64,000 nucleotides of DNA from JBMNCQ01 sp049366715 (GTDB lineage Bacteria; Bacillota; Peptococcia; Peptococcales; BICA1-8): positions 1-64,000 of the forward strand of contig JBMNCQ010000074.1 of NCBI GenBank assembly GCA_049366715.1, written 5' to 3'. Made by a program: the position numbers and the translations under genes. Each line of letters begins with the position of its first letter. The first letter of the stretch is position 1. Below are positions 23,979 to 30,743 of the stretch, piece by piece. The notes under the pieces are model-generated. The model saw only the letters and a program-made list of their open reading frames with translations. It was not told the origin of the DNA and searched no databases.

Positions 23979-24122
23979 TATTATCTTAGCGGTTATATTC
24001 ATTTGACAGTGGGAGCGATCCCCCAAACAACTTAATAACTTATTTTAAGCAGGGTGCTTTTTTTATTTGGGAATTTGAGGTTTTCTAACCTCAGATCCAT
24101 AAATTTTCACCCAAAAGAATTT

Positions 24123-24208
24123 GGAGGGGTTCCCGAGTCGGCCAAAGGGGGCAGACTGTAAATCTGCTGGCTACGCCTTCACAGGTTCGAATCCTGTCCC
24201 CTCCACCA
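24123..24208 (+). tRNA. tRNA-Tyr (GTA), copy 2
   Basis: Same 86-base class II tRNA as at 272-357, with one base different in the variable arm. The 144-base spacer before it contains only a weak AAGC-AGGGT-GCTTTTTTT hairpin (about 24047-24064), which may be a partial terminator. Confidence 0.97.
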
Positions 24209-24292
24209 AAACAGAAGCCGGAGGTCTGAGGTTGGAAATCAGAAAGAAAGCTGATTCTGATTTCCGGTTTCGGACTTCCGACATCTAGATAG

Positions 24293-24368
24293 CGCGGGAT
24301 AGAGCAGTTGGTAGCTCGTCGGGCTCATAACCCGGAGGCCGGAGGTTCAAGTCCTCCTCCCGCAACCA
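24293..24368 (+). tRNA. Initiator tRNA-fMet (CAT)
   Basis: The initiator marks are present: a mismatched first acceptor pair (C1 with A72) and three G:C pairs in the anticodon stem (GGG-CTCATAA-CCC). Anticodon CAT, encoded CCA. Confidence 0.97.
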
Positions 24369-24371
24369 TTT

Positions 24372-24447
24372 GCCCATATAGCTCAGTAGGTAGAGTGTCG
24401 CCTTGGTAAGGCGGAGGTCACCGGTTCAATCCCGGTTATGGGCTCCA
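24372..24447 (+). tRNA. tRNA-Thr (GGT)
   Basis: Acceptor GCCCATA/TATGGGC. The anticodon loop TTGGTAA gives GGT. T-loop GGTTCAATCCC, encoded CCA. Only three bases separate it from tRNA-fMet. Confidence 0.96.
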
Positions 24448-24473
24448 GAAAAAGTATATTAATATTTATATAT

Positions 24474-24550
24474 GGCGGCGTAGCTCAGCTGGCTAGAGCA
24501 TGCGGTTCATACCCGCAGAGTCCGGGGTTCAAGTCCCTGCGCCGCCACCA
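24474..24550 (+). tRNA. Elongator tRNA-Met (CAT)
   Basis: Acceptor GGCGGCG/CGCCGCC, fully paired. The anticodon loop TTCATAC gives CAT. The overall sequence is the typical elongator Met form; an Ile (k2C) reading is less likely. Confidence 0.93.
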
Positions 24551-24554
24551 TAAT

Positions 24555-24596
24555 AAAAGGAACAGGATGAATTTATTCATCCTGTTCCTTTTATTT
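24555..24596 (+). terminator. Terminator of the tRNA cluster
   Basis: A perfect 18-bp stem: AAAAGGAACAGGATGAAT pairs with ATTCATCCTGTTCCTTTT, followed by ATTT. Confidence 0.9.
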
Positions 24597-24615
24597 GGGA
24601 TTGTCCAATAAGTAT

Positions 24616-24644
24616 TTGACAGGCTTTTTTAAATAATGTAGAAT
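24616..24644 (+). promoter_or_regulatory. Sigma-A promoter of the first tuf gene
   Basis: TTGACA at 24616-24621, 17 bases, TAGAAT at 24639-24644. It implies a 5' leader of about 240 bases. Confidence 0.8.
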
Positions 24645-24650
24645 GATTTC

Positions 24651-24894
24651 GTGTAAAATAGAGGAAGTTAACAGCTAATGGCGAAAGTAAGTTAAAAATT
24701 TTCTTTATGGGCCAGGTCGAGGTTAGCTTTCGGGTAATCTTACAGGTCAGGAAAGGTAAGCTTTCGGGTGATATTAATAGGTCGGGTAGAGGGAAAAGAT
24801 ATCTTAACCTTTATCTAGCGCAGGAAGTGTGGCGATACCTTAACCTTTTAACCTAAAGAATTAACAATTATAAGTTGAAGGAGGAAAATGAAAG
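24651..24894 (+). promoter_or_regulatory. Long repeat-containing 5' leader of tuf copy 1
   Basis: Two related units start GGTTAGCTTTCGGGTAAT (24721) and GGTAAGCTTTCGGGTGAT (24755). Two CTTAACCTTT words follow (24812 and 24839), able to pair with them. The last 142 bases are shared with the leader of tuf copy 2 with one difference. Parts resemble the cysteine T-box leader. No terminator hairpin or T-box core sequence is visible, so the mechanism is unknown. Confidence 0.55.
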
Positions 24895-26085
24895 ATGGCA
24901 AAACAAAAGTTTGAAAGAAATAAGCCCCACGTTAACATCGGGACCATTGGTCACGTAGACCATGGCAAGACAACAACAACGGCAGCGATCACAGCCGTAT
25001 TATCCTTATCAGGTAAAGCGCAGGCAACTAAGTTTGACGAAATTGATAAAGCGCCGGAAGAAAAAGCACGTGGGATTACGATCAATACAGCTCACGTAGA
25101 ATATGAAACAGATAACCGCCACTATGCCCACGTAGACTGCCCGGGACATGCGGACTATGTAAAGAACATGATTACAGGGGCGGCTCAAATGGACGGAGCG
25201 ATTTTAGTGGTAAGTGCGGCTGACGGTCCCATGCCGCAAACCCGTGAGCACATTTTGCTGGCCCGTCAGGTAGGAGTGCCGTATATCGTGGTTTGGTTAA
25301 ATAAGTCGGACATGGTAGATGATGAAGAATTATTAGAATTAGTAGAAATGGAAGTAAGGGAATTATTGAGTCAATACGAATTTCCCGGAGATGATATACC
25401 GGTAATCAGGGGATCGGGCTTAAAAGCTTTAGAAGACCCAACAGGCCCCTGGGCAGAAAAGGTTTTAGAATTAATGACGGCGGTAGATGAATATATCCCG
25501 ACCCCGGAACGTGCGGTAGACAAACCCTTCTTAATGCCCGTAGAGGACGTATTCAGCATTACGGGCCGTGGAACAGTAGCAACAGGCCGTGTAGAACGGG
25601 GAACAGTTAAAGTAGGGGACGAATTAGAGATCGTAGGTATGCGGGAAGAAACCCGGAAGACAGTATGCACAGGGGTAGAAATGTTCCGTAAGCTGTTAGA
25701 CCAGGCGGAGGCAGGGGATAACATCGGAGCCTTACTCCGGGGCGTAGACAGAAAAGAAATCGAACGGGGACAGGTATTGGCCAAACCCGGTTCCATCAAA
25801 CCCCATACAAAATTTTCGGCGGAAGTATATGTATTAACCAAAGAAGAAGGCGGCCGTCATACCCCGTTTTTTAACGGATACCGTCCGCAGTTTTATTTCC
25901 GGACAACAGATGTAACAGGTATAATCCAGTTACCGGAAGGAACAGAGATGGTAATGCCGGGAGATAACATAAAAATGGATATCGACTTGATCACTCCGAT
26001 CGCAATGGAAGAAGGCCTGCGTTTCGCTATCCGTGAGGGTGGCCGTACGGTAGGAGCCGGAGTAGTATCAGCGATCCGTGAGTAG
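24753..26085 (+). repeat. 1333-bp duplication (leader plus tuf), copy 1
   Basis: Matches 41093-42425 at a constant offset of 16340. The only difference I found is T at 24778 versus C at 41118. Similarity stops abruptly at both ends, at the stop codon on the right. Confidence 0.93.
24895..26085 (+). CDS. tuf: Elongation factor Tu, copy 1
   Basis: A GTPase of 396 residues that delivers aminoacyl-tRNA to the ribosome. G1 is GHVDHGKT at 19-26, then the DCPGH and NKSD nucleotide motifs. The protein is identical to copy 2 at 41235-42425. Apart from the usual str-operon copy, this one stands after the tRNA cluster with its own promoter and terminator. GAAGGAGG precedes the ATG. Confidence 0.98.
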   Translation: MAKQKFERNKPHVNIGTIGHVDHGKTTTTAAITAVLSLSGKAQATKFDEIDKAPEEKARGITINTAHVEYETDNRHYAHVDCPGHADYVKNMITGAAQMDGAILVVSAADGPMPQTREHILLARQVGVPYIVVWLNKSDMVDDEELLELVEMEVRELLSQYEFPGDDIPVIRGSGLKALEDPTGPWAEKVLELMTAVDEYIPTPERAVDKPFLMPVEDVFSITGRGTVATGRVERGTVKVGDELEIVGMREETRKTVCTGVEMFRKLLDQAEAGDNIGALLRGVDRKEIERGQVLAKPGSIKPHTKFSAEVYVLTKEEGGRHTPFFNGYRPQFYFRTTDVTGIIQLPEGTEMVMPGDNIKMDIDLITPIAMEEGLRFAIREGGRTVGAGVVSAIRE

Positions 26086-26096
26086 TTAGAGACGGC

Positions 26097-26235
26097 AGTT
26101 AAAGGCAGCATCCGATGAAGGGCATTCTGTTTTGCGGCATCCTTTAAGCCGGACCCGGATGCAGATGCGTTATGCAGTATTATATTGCATGTGATGCATC
26201 CCAAGATATCCGCTCTTAAGCAGATGCCCTAAAAT
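26097..26235. repeat. GATGCATCC-type intergenic repeat, copy 1
   Basis: Contains GCATCCGATGA, CCGGACCCGGATGCAGATGC and GATGCATCCC. The same words, in the same family order, recur at 61213-61345 and 63176-63262. No open reading frame of note. Confidence 0.65.
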
Positions 26236-26269
26236 ATTAGAATGCTTTAAATAATAAATGTGTAACCTT

Positions 26270-26297
26270 AAAGCAGGACTTTAAGTCCTGCTTTTTA
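26270..26297 (+). terminator. Terminator after tuf copy 1
   Basis: AAAGCAGGACTT-TA-AGTCCTGCTTTTT hairpin with a T-run, about 185 bases after the stop codon. Confidence 0.88.
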
Positions 26298-26466
26298 AAT
26301 TCTTTTCGTTACTCGGAGCGGATAATGAGCAGGAAACTTGAAATGCAGTTTTCTTAGAGACCGTGTAATATTGTGGAATTATGGCAACAATATTTGATAA
26401 TCGGATTTGGAAATATCCGGGGATAAAGGTATGCCGATATTGCCGGACGATTAATGGAACTAATAG

Positions 26467-26496
26467 TTGACACATCTCTTAATGGTGTGCTAAAGT
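26467..26496 (+). promoter_or_regulatory. Promoter candidate for rpmG-secE-nusG
   Basis: TTGACA at 26467-26472, 18 bases, TAAAGT at 26491-26496; 59 bases before rpmG. Confidence 0.55.
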
Positions 26497-26555
26497 AGAT
26501 AAGGTACTGATGAAAATTGTGGGTATATAGATAGATTGGACTGGAGGTGGCGGCA

Positions 26556-26705
26556 GTGCGCGTTGGTGTTACTTTAGCTTGTACCGATTGTAAACGCCGT
26601 AATTATAGCAGCAACAAAAACAAGAAGAACAATCCGGATAGAATTGAGCTTAAAAAATATTGTCCGTTTTGCAAAACACATACTGTTCACAAAGAAACTA
26701 AGTAA
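26556..26705 (+). CDS. rpmG: 50S ribosomal protein L33 (zinc-binding form)
   Basis: A 49-residue protein read directly from the sequence; too short for many gene finders. Two zinc pairs are visible, CTDC near the N-terminus and CPFC near the C-terminus, so it is the C+ form. The start is GTG with GGAGGTGG upstream. First gene of rpmG-secE-nusG. Confidence 0.95.
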   Translation: MRVGVTLACTDCKRRNYSSNKNKKNNPDRIELKKYCPFCKTHTVHKETK

Positions 26706-26722
26706 TCGGGGAAGTGGAGAAT

Positions 26723-26941
26723 ATGAGTGTAAGACAAGCCGAAGGCAAAAAAACAGGTGCCCTGGGAAAAGTCAAAAGATATGTTAAGGGTTCATGGAGT
26801 GAACTTAAAAAAGTACATTGGCCAAACAGAACAGAACTGATCACTTATACTTCTGTTGTATTGATAGCGGTTGTAATAGTTTCTGCTATGATATGGGTTG
26901 TTGATTCCGCCCTTAGTTTTGTCTTGGAGTTGTTAATCTAA
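26723..26941 (+). CDS. secE: Preprotein translocase subunit SecE
   Basis: A 72-residue membrane protein with a single C-terminal membrane segment and the conserved amphipathic SWSELKKVHWPNRTE. It clamps SecY in the translocon. ATG at 26723 is preferred, with GGGGAAG 8 bases upstream; GTG at 26714 is in frame. It lies between rpmG and nusG as usual. Confidence 0.93.
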   Translation: MSVRQAEGKKTGALGKVKRYVKGSWSELKKVHWPNRTELITYTSVVLIAVVIVSAMIWVVDSALSFVLELLI

Positions 26942-26962
26942 GAATTGTTTTTGAGGGGGTGG

Positions 26963-26991
26963 GGGTCCTGCAACTTATTGAATAGGGACCC
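26963..26991 (+). promoter_or_regulatory. Hairpin over the nusG translation start region
   Basis: GGGTCC at 26963-26968 pairs with GGACCC at 26986-26991. The only purine-rich stretch upstream of the nusG ATG (AGGGA) lies in the 3' arm, so the hairpin could limit nusG translation. Confidence 0.4.
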
Positions 26992-26999
26992 TTTGAATT

Positions 27000-27524
27000 A
27001 TGGATAAAAAATGGTATGTAATTCATACATACTCGGGATATGAGAATAAGGTAAAAGCGAACCTGGAGAAACGCATTGATTCGATGAATATGGGCGATAA
27101 AATATTTCGTATTTTAGTTCCCATGGAAGATGAAGTTGAGATTAAAAATGGGAAGCGCAAAATAACCAAACGCAAAGTGTTCCCGGGGTATGTATTAGTT
27201 GAAATGATCATGACCGATGACTCTTGGTACGTTGTAAGAAACACATCCGGAGTAACCGGTTTTGTTGGCACGGGTTCCAAGCCTGTCCCTTTACATGATT
27301 CGGAGGCGAAGGCTTTATTGAAACAAATGGGTGTAGAAGAACCCAAAACTCGTATTGATTTAAATATAGGCGAGAATGTAAGGGTTAATTCTGGTCCTTT
27401 TGAAAACTTCTTAGGAATTATTGAAGAAATATATCCTGATAAGGGTAAAGTAAAAGTACTTTTATCAATGTTTGGACGAGAAACGCCGGTTGAGCTTGAA
27501 TTCACTCAGGTAATCAAAGCATAA
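27000..27524 (+). CDS. nusG: Transcription termination/antitermination protein NusG
   Basis: A 174-residue elongation factor that binds RNA polymerase and links it to ribosomes or Rho. The NGN domain begins WYVIHTYSGYENKV and contains FPGYVLVEM. The C-terminal KOW motif is in GENVRVNSGPFENFLGI. A stop codon in frame just before it fixes the ATG at 27000. The ribosome binding site is unusually weak. Confidence 0.97.
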   Translation: MDKKWYVIHTYSGYENKVKANLEKRIDSMNMGDKIFRILVPMEDEVEIKNGKRKITKRKVFPGYVLVEMIMTDDSWYVVRNTSGVTGFVGTGSKPVPLHDSEAKALLKQMGVEEPKTRIDLNIGENVRVNSGPFENFLGIIEEIYPDKGKVKVLLSMFGRETPVELEFTQVIKA

Positions 27525-27626
27525 TTGCTGTAATGGCAGCAAAGTAAAGCAGGGGTTTTGCTTTGTTGCATTATATACATAGCGGCTGAACCTAGACAGC
27601 TGTGTTCCGGCAGAGGGCTGCTAATC

Positions 27627-27684
27627 ACAAATTGGCCTGGAGCCAATTTGTTTCAGTGGGAGGGTTAAGACCCGCTATACCACA
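27627..27684 (+). promoter_or_regulatory. rplK leader: hairpin plus GTGGGAGG motif
   Basis: A hairpin ACAAATTGGC/GCCAATTTGT (27627-27651) is followed by GTGGGAGG...CCGCTATACCAC (27656-27683), whose ends GTGG/CCAC pair. The same two-part design precedes rplA. It is probably a ribosomal-protein binding site for feedback control, perhaps for L1 or L11; the ligand is an inference. Confidence 0.5.
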
Positions 27685-27710
27685 TCTTGTCTTTAAGGAG
27701 GTGTACCGAA

Positions 27711-28139
27711 ATGGCGAAAAAAGTTATCGGTTTTATAAAATTACAAGTGCCTGCAGGCAAGGCAAACCCGGCACCACCGGTCGGACCTGCATTAGGTCAG
27801 CATGGTGTTAATATTATGGGTTTTTGTAAAGAATTTAATGAAAGAACGAAAAACCAAATGGGCTTAATCATTCCTGTGGAAATTACGGTATATGCAGACA
27901 GATCATTTACTTTCATTACCAAAACTCCCCCGGCTGCCGTATTGCTAAAAAAAGCTGCAGGAATCGAACGGGCTTCCGGTGAGCCCAACACCAAAAAAGT
28001 TGCCAAAGTTCCCAAGTCTAAAGTAAAAGAAATTGCTGAGAGCAAGATGAAGGATCTCAATGCAGCTTCCGTCGAAGCCGCTATGCGGATGATCGAAGGC
28101 ACGGCCCGCAGTATGGGTATTGAAATAGTTGAAGGCTAA
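27711..28139 (+). CDS. rplK: 50S ribosomal protein L11
   Basis: Builds the GTPase-associated stalk base; 142 residues. The N-terminal KVIGFIKLQVPAGKANPAPPVGPALGQ region is typical and binds thiostrepton-type drugs. AAGGAGGTG precedes the ATG at 27711. Confidence 0.97.
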   Translation: MAKKVIGFIKLQVPAGKANPAPPVGPALGQHGVNIMGFCKEFNERTKNQMGLIIPVEITVYADRSFTFITKTPPAAVLLKKAAGIERASGEPNTKKVAKVPKSKVKEIAESKMKDLNAASVEAAMRMIEGTARSMGIEIVEG

Positions 28140-28193
28140 GATACGGTGTTGGTATTAGGTAAAGTAATGCTAGCTGCTAATCACTAGTCGCTA

Positions 28194-28256
28194 AACAAAT
28201 TCGCGGACTGCGAATTTGTTTTAAATATGTGGGAGGAGTTATTCCGCAATTACCAC
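28194..28256 (+). promoter_or_regulatory. rplA leader: hairpin plus GTGGGAGG motif
   Basis: The hairpin AACAAATTCGC/GCGAATTTGTT (28194-28220) is followed by GTGGGAGG...CCGCAATTACCAC (28229-28256). Same architecture as the rplK leader, with similar words but not a simple copy. Confidence 0.5.
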
Positions 28257-28272
28257 GAAGGAGGAAATTTTA

Positions 28273-28983
28273 ATGCCAAAACACGGAAAAAAATATCTTG
28301 ATTCTATAAAAGAATATGATCGACAAACACTGTTTGAACCAGCAGAGGCTTTAGAACTGGTAAAGAAAAATGCTAAAGCTAAGTTTGATGAAACGATAGA
28401 AGTAGCGGTTAAGCTGGGGGTTGATCCCCGTCATGCCGACCAACAGGTTCGCGGCGCGGTTGTTTTACCTCACGGAACAGGAAAAACACGCAGCGTTTTA
28501 GTCTTTGCCAAAGGGGAAAAGGCTAAGGAAGCCGAAGTTGCCGGAGCGGACTTTGTTGGAGCTGAAGATATGGTTGAAAAAATTCAAGGTGGTTGGTTTG
28601 GTTTTGATGTTGCTATTGCAACACCCGATATGATGGGCACTGTTGGTAAATTAGGACGTCTTTTAGGACCGAAGGGTTTAATGCCCAACCCTAAAACCGG
28701 TACGGTTACCTTCGATGTTGATAAAGCTGTCAAAGAAGTAAAAGCAGGTAAAATTGAATACCGTGTGGATAAGACCAGTATTGTTCATGCTCCCGTCGGT
28801 AAAGCATCTTTTGATATTGAAAAGCTTGCAGAAAACTTCCAAACTTTAATGGATGTTTTGATAAAGGCCAAACCGTCCGCTGCTAAAGGGCAATACATGA
28901 AAAGCGTAACGGTGTCCTCAACTATGGGGCCCGGCGTAAAGATCAATCCGTTAAAAGTTTCTAATCCTCGAACTCAATCGTAA
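28273..28983 (+). CDS. rplA: 50S ribosomal protein L1
   Basis: Forms the L1 stalk that moves E-site tRNA; 236 residues. The signature GRLLGPKGLMPNPKTGTVT is present. In many bacteria L1 represses its own L11-L1 mRNA. GAAGGAGG precedes the ATG. Confidence 0.97.
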   Translation: MPKHGKKYLDSIKEYDRQTLFEPAEALELVKKNAKAKFDETIEVAVKLGVDPRHADQQVRGAVVLPHGTGKTRSVLVFAKGEKAKEAEVAGADFVGAEDMVEKIQGGWFGFDVAIATPDMMGTVGKLGRLLGPKGLMPNPKTGTVTFDVDKAVKEVKAGKIEYRVDKTSIVHAPVGKASFDIEKLAENFQTLMDVLIKAKPSAAKGQYMKSVTVSSTMGPGVKINPLKVSNPRTQS

Positions 28984-29007
28984 GTTGCCTATTGTAGAAA
29001 TTATTAT

Positions 29008-29036
29008 TTGACATTCTGATAATTCTACGATATATT
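29008..29036 (+). promoter_or_regulatory. Promoter of rplJ-rplL with an overlapping inverted repeat
   Basis: TTGACA at 29008-29013, 17 bases, TATATT at 29031-29036. GTAGAAATTAT (28994-29004) and ATAATTCTAC (29019-29028) are inverted repeats with one bulged base that enclose the -35 box. Confidence 0.7.
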
Positions 29037-29054
29037 TACTTATGTTGCATTAAA

Positions 29055-29170
29055 TAAATAGCTTTGCTGTAGACAGCAGGTGTCTTTTGGACTTAATTCC
29101 CTGCCGAGGCCGTTAGAGCATTTTTATGCTGTAATATCTGCCTCCGTATGTCTGCGGAGGCATTTTAATT
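29055..29170 (+). ncRNA. Ribosomal protein L10 leader with attenuator
   Basis: It carries the conserved L10-leader core GCTGTAGACAGCAGGTG, then TTAATTCCCTGCCGAGGC. An attenuator-like hairpin follows, TGCCTCCG/CGGAGGCA (29139-29162), then TTTTAATTT. In this leader class the L10-L12 complex binds the RNA to limit rplJL expression. Confidence 0.85.
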
Positions 29171-29221
29171 TGAGTTGCCAGTTTATGTTTATAGTTACTG
29201 AATAAGATATGCAAAAGACTT

Positions 29222-29262
29222 GCAGAGTAACTAGTAACTCGTAACCAGTAACTAACCGAATT
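29222..29262. repeat. AGTAACTAG-type words before rplJ
   Basis: AGTAACTAGTAACTCGTAAC and CAGTAACTAACC: imperfect tandem copies of AGTAAC. The same word type occurs at 9046-9080, 28170-28192 and 44998-45050. Confidence 0.6.
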
Positions 29263-29295
29263 TTTAACCCTAAATATGAATGGAGGTGAACACGA

Positions 29296-29823
29296 TTGGG
29301 TAGCCTCGAAACCAAAAAACAGGTTGTAGAATTAATGACGGAGAAGTTTAACGGTTCCAAATCAGTAATTATTACCGATTACCGCGGGCTGAATGTTGCT
29401 GAGGTTACGGAACTCAGAGCGAAACTGAGAGAAGCCGGAGTTGAATATAAGGTTGTAAAAAACACTTTGTTAAAAATTGCTGCGAAAAATGCCGGAATTG
29501 AAGGCACTGAAGAGTATTTTCAAGGCCCGACGGCTGTGGCGTTTGGCTTAGAGGATGCCGTCTCCCCGGCACAAGTTCTTGCTAAATTTGCTAAAGATCA
29601 TAAAGACCTGGAGATAAAAGGCGGTATTTTAGAAGGAAGCATAATTGGCATTGAACAAGTTAAGGCTCTTGCAGATCTGCCATCCAGAGAAGTTCTTCTT
29701 GGTCAAGTTGCATCGGTATTCCAAGCACCTATTGCAGGTTTGGTCAATGTTTTACAAGGACCGATCAGAAAACTTGGTTATGCTCTGGAAGAAGTCAGAA
29801 AACTCCAAGAAGCTCAGGCTTAA
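29296..29823 (+). CDS. rplJ: 50S ribosomal protein L10
   Basis: A 175-residue anchor for L7/L12 dimers on the stalk. It contains the typical VIITDYRGLNVAEVTELR and KVVKNTLL. The start is TTG at 29296, chosen because TGGAGGTG lies 7 bases upstream. Expression is likely controlled by the L10 leader. Confidence 0.97.
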   Translation: MGSLETKKQVVELMTEKFNGSKSVIITDYRGLNVAEVTELRAKLREAGVEYKVVKNTLLKIAAKNAGIEGTEEYFQGPTAVAFGLEDAVSPAQVLAKFAKDHKDLEIKGGILEGSIIGIEQVKALADLPSREVLLGQVASVFQAPIAGLVNVLQGPIRKLGYALEEVRKLQEAQA

Positions 29824-29885
29824 TTGTTGCTTGAAACTGTTTATAAAAATATAAAATTGTGTGTGATTATTAAGGAGGAAAATAA

Positions 29886-30266
29886 ATGTCTAAAGTAAAT
29901 GAAATTATTGAATTAGTGAAAGGCTTATCTGTATTAGAATTATCCGAATTAGTGAAAGCATTTGAAGAAGAATTCGGCGTAAGTGCCGCTGCTCCCGTTG
30001 CGGTTGCTGCTGCTATGCCTGGTGCTGCTGCAGGAGGAGAAGCTGCCGAAGAACAAACAGAATTCGATGTTATTTTAACAGCTGCCGGCGACAAGAAAAT
30101 CAATGTGATCAAGGTAGTTCGTGAAATTACAGGTTTAGGCCTGAAAGAAGCCAAGGATTTGGTTGACGGAGCGCCAAAACCGGTTAAAGAAAAAGTTGAA
30201 AAAGCTGAAGCAGAAGAACTTAAGAAAAAACTTGAAGAAGCAGGCGCAAGCGTTCAAGTTAAGTAG
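29886..30266 (+). CDS. rplL: 50S ribosomal protein L7/L12
   Basis: The 126-residue stalk protein that recruits translation GTPases. An N-terminal dimer domain, an Ala/Gly-rich hinge at about 38-58 and the C-terminal factor-binding domain (GLKEAKDLVDGAPKPVKE) are seen. AAGGAGG precedes the ATG. Confidence 0.98.
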   Translation: MSKVNEIIELVKGLSVLELSELVKAFEEEFGVSAAAPVAVAAAMPGAAAGGEAAEEQTEFDVILTAAGDKKINVIKVVREITGLGLKEAKDLVDGAPKPVKEKVEKAEAEELKKKLEEAGASVQVK

Positions 30267-30273
30267 TAAAAAA

Positions 30274-30298
30274 ACAAACACCCGCAAGGGTGTTTTTC
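30274..30298 (+). terminator. Terminator after rplL
   Basis: AAACACCC-GCAA-GGGTGTTTTT, directly after the stop codon. Confidence 0.9.
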
Positions 30299-30743
30299 AC
30301 TTTCATTCTTCAGGCGAAAGAAAGATAGTTAGCAAATATAACTTACGGAGAGTTGAGGTTGGATTCAAGCTGATAAAGAAATCCGGCCTACAACTAAAAC
30401 CGGCTGAAGCAGTTGAGTAACCGGTTATAATTGACAATTAAGGTCACGATCATTAAGGGATAAGAAAATATTCTTGACTTTAGCTTCCCGTTATGCTAGC
30501 ATTATAAAATGCGATTTCATGTTAATCTTTGGCAATTTATTTGTTTCATAAGAATATACTAGTTTAATATTGGCAAAAATATTTAAGGTAACTTTTTTTA
30601 TCTTAACTTATATGTAGACCTTAACACGAAACTTAAATTTAAAAAATCCGCAAAAATCCGAGTGAAAAATGTTTTAGACAAAGAAACCTATTCTTCACGT
30701 ATTTTTGTATCTCTTAAATAACGCTAAGGGGTGAGAGTGATTT
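30299..30743 (+). promoter_or_regulatory. rpoB upstream region
   Basis: A 445-base gap without a gene; the open frame overlapping rplL here is a shadow. A promoter candidate is TTGACT at 30474-30479, 17 bases, TAGCAT at 30497-30502. It would give a leader of about 235 bases, A/T-rich, with no clear hairpin. Confidence 0.45.

Noticed and set aside
24474..24550. tRNA-Ile2 with a CAT anticodon
   Set aside because: The acceptor stem and overall sequence are those of elongator tRNA-Met; the initiator and its features are accounted for by 24293-24368.
24651..24894. A T-box riboswitch ahead of tuf
   Set aside because: It shares blocks with the cys leader, but the T-box core (AGNGTGGNACCGCG) and a terminator hairpin are missing.
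25371..25841. 156-codon minus-strand frame inside tuf, repeated at 41711-42181
   Set aside because: It exists twice only because tuf is duplicated, and it is wholly antisense to EF-Tu. Ser/Thr/Pro-rich shadow.
27023..27505. 160-codon minus-strand frame inside nusG
   Set aside because: Fully antisense to NusG; no independent support.
30163..30420. 85-codon plus-strand frame overlapping the end of rplL and its terminator
   Set aside because: Lys-rich frame-shifted reading of L7/L12 that runs through the terminator hairpin; no ribosome binding site.
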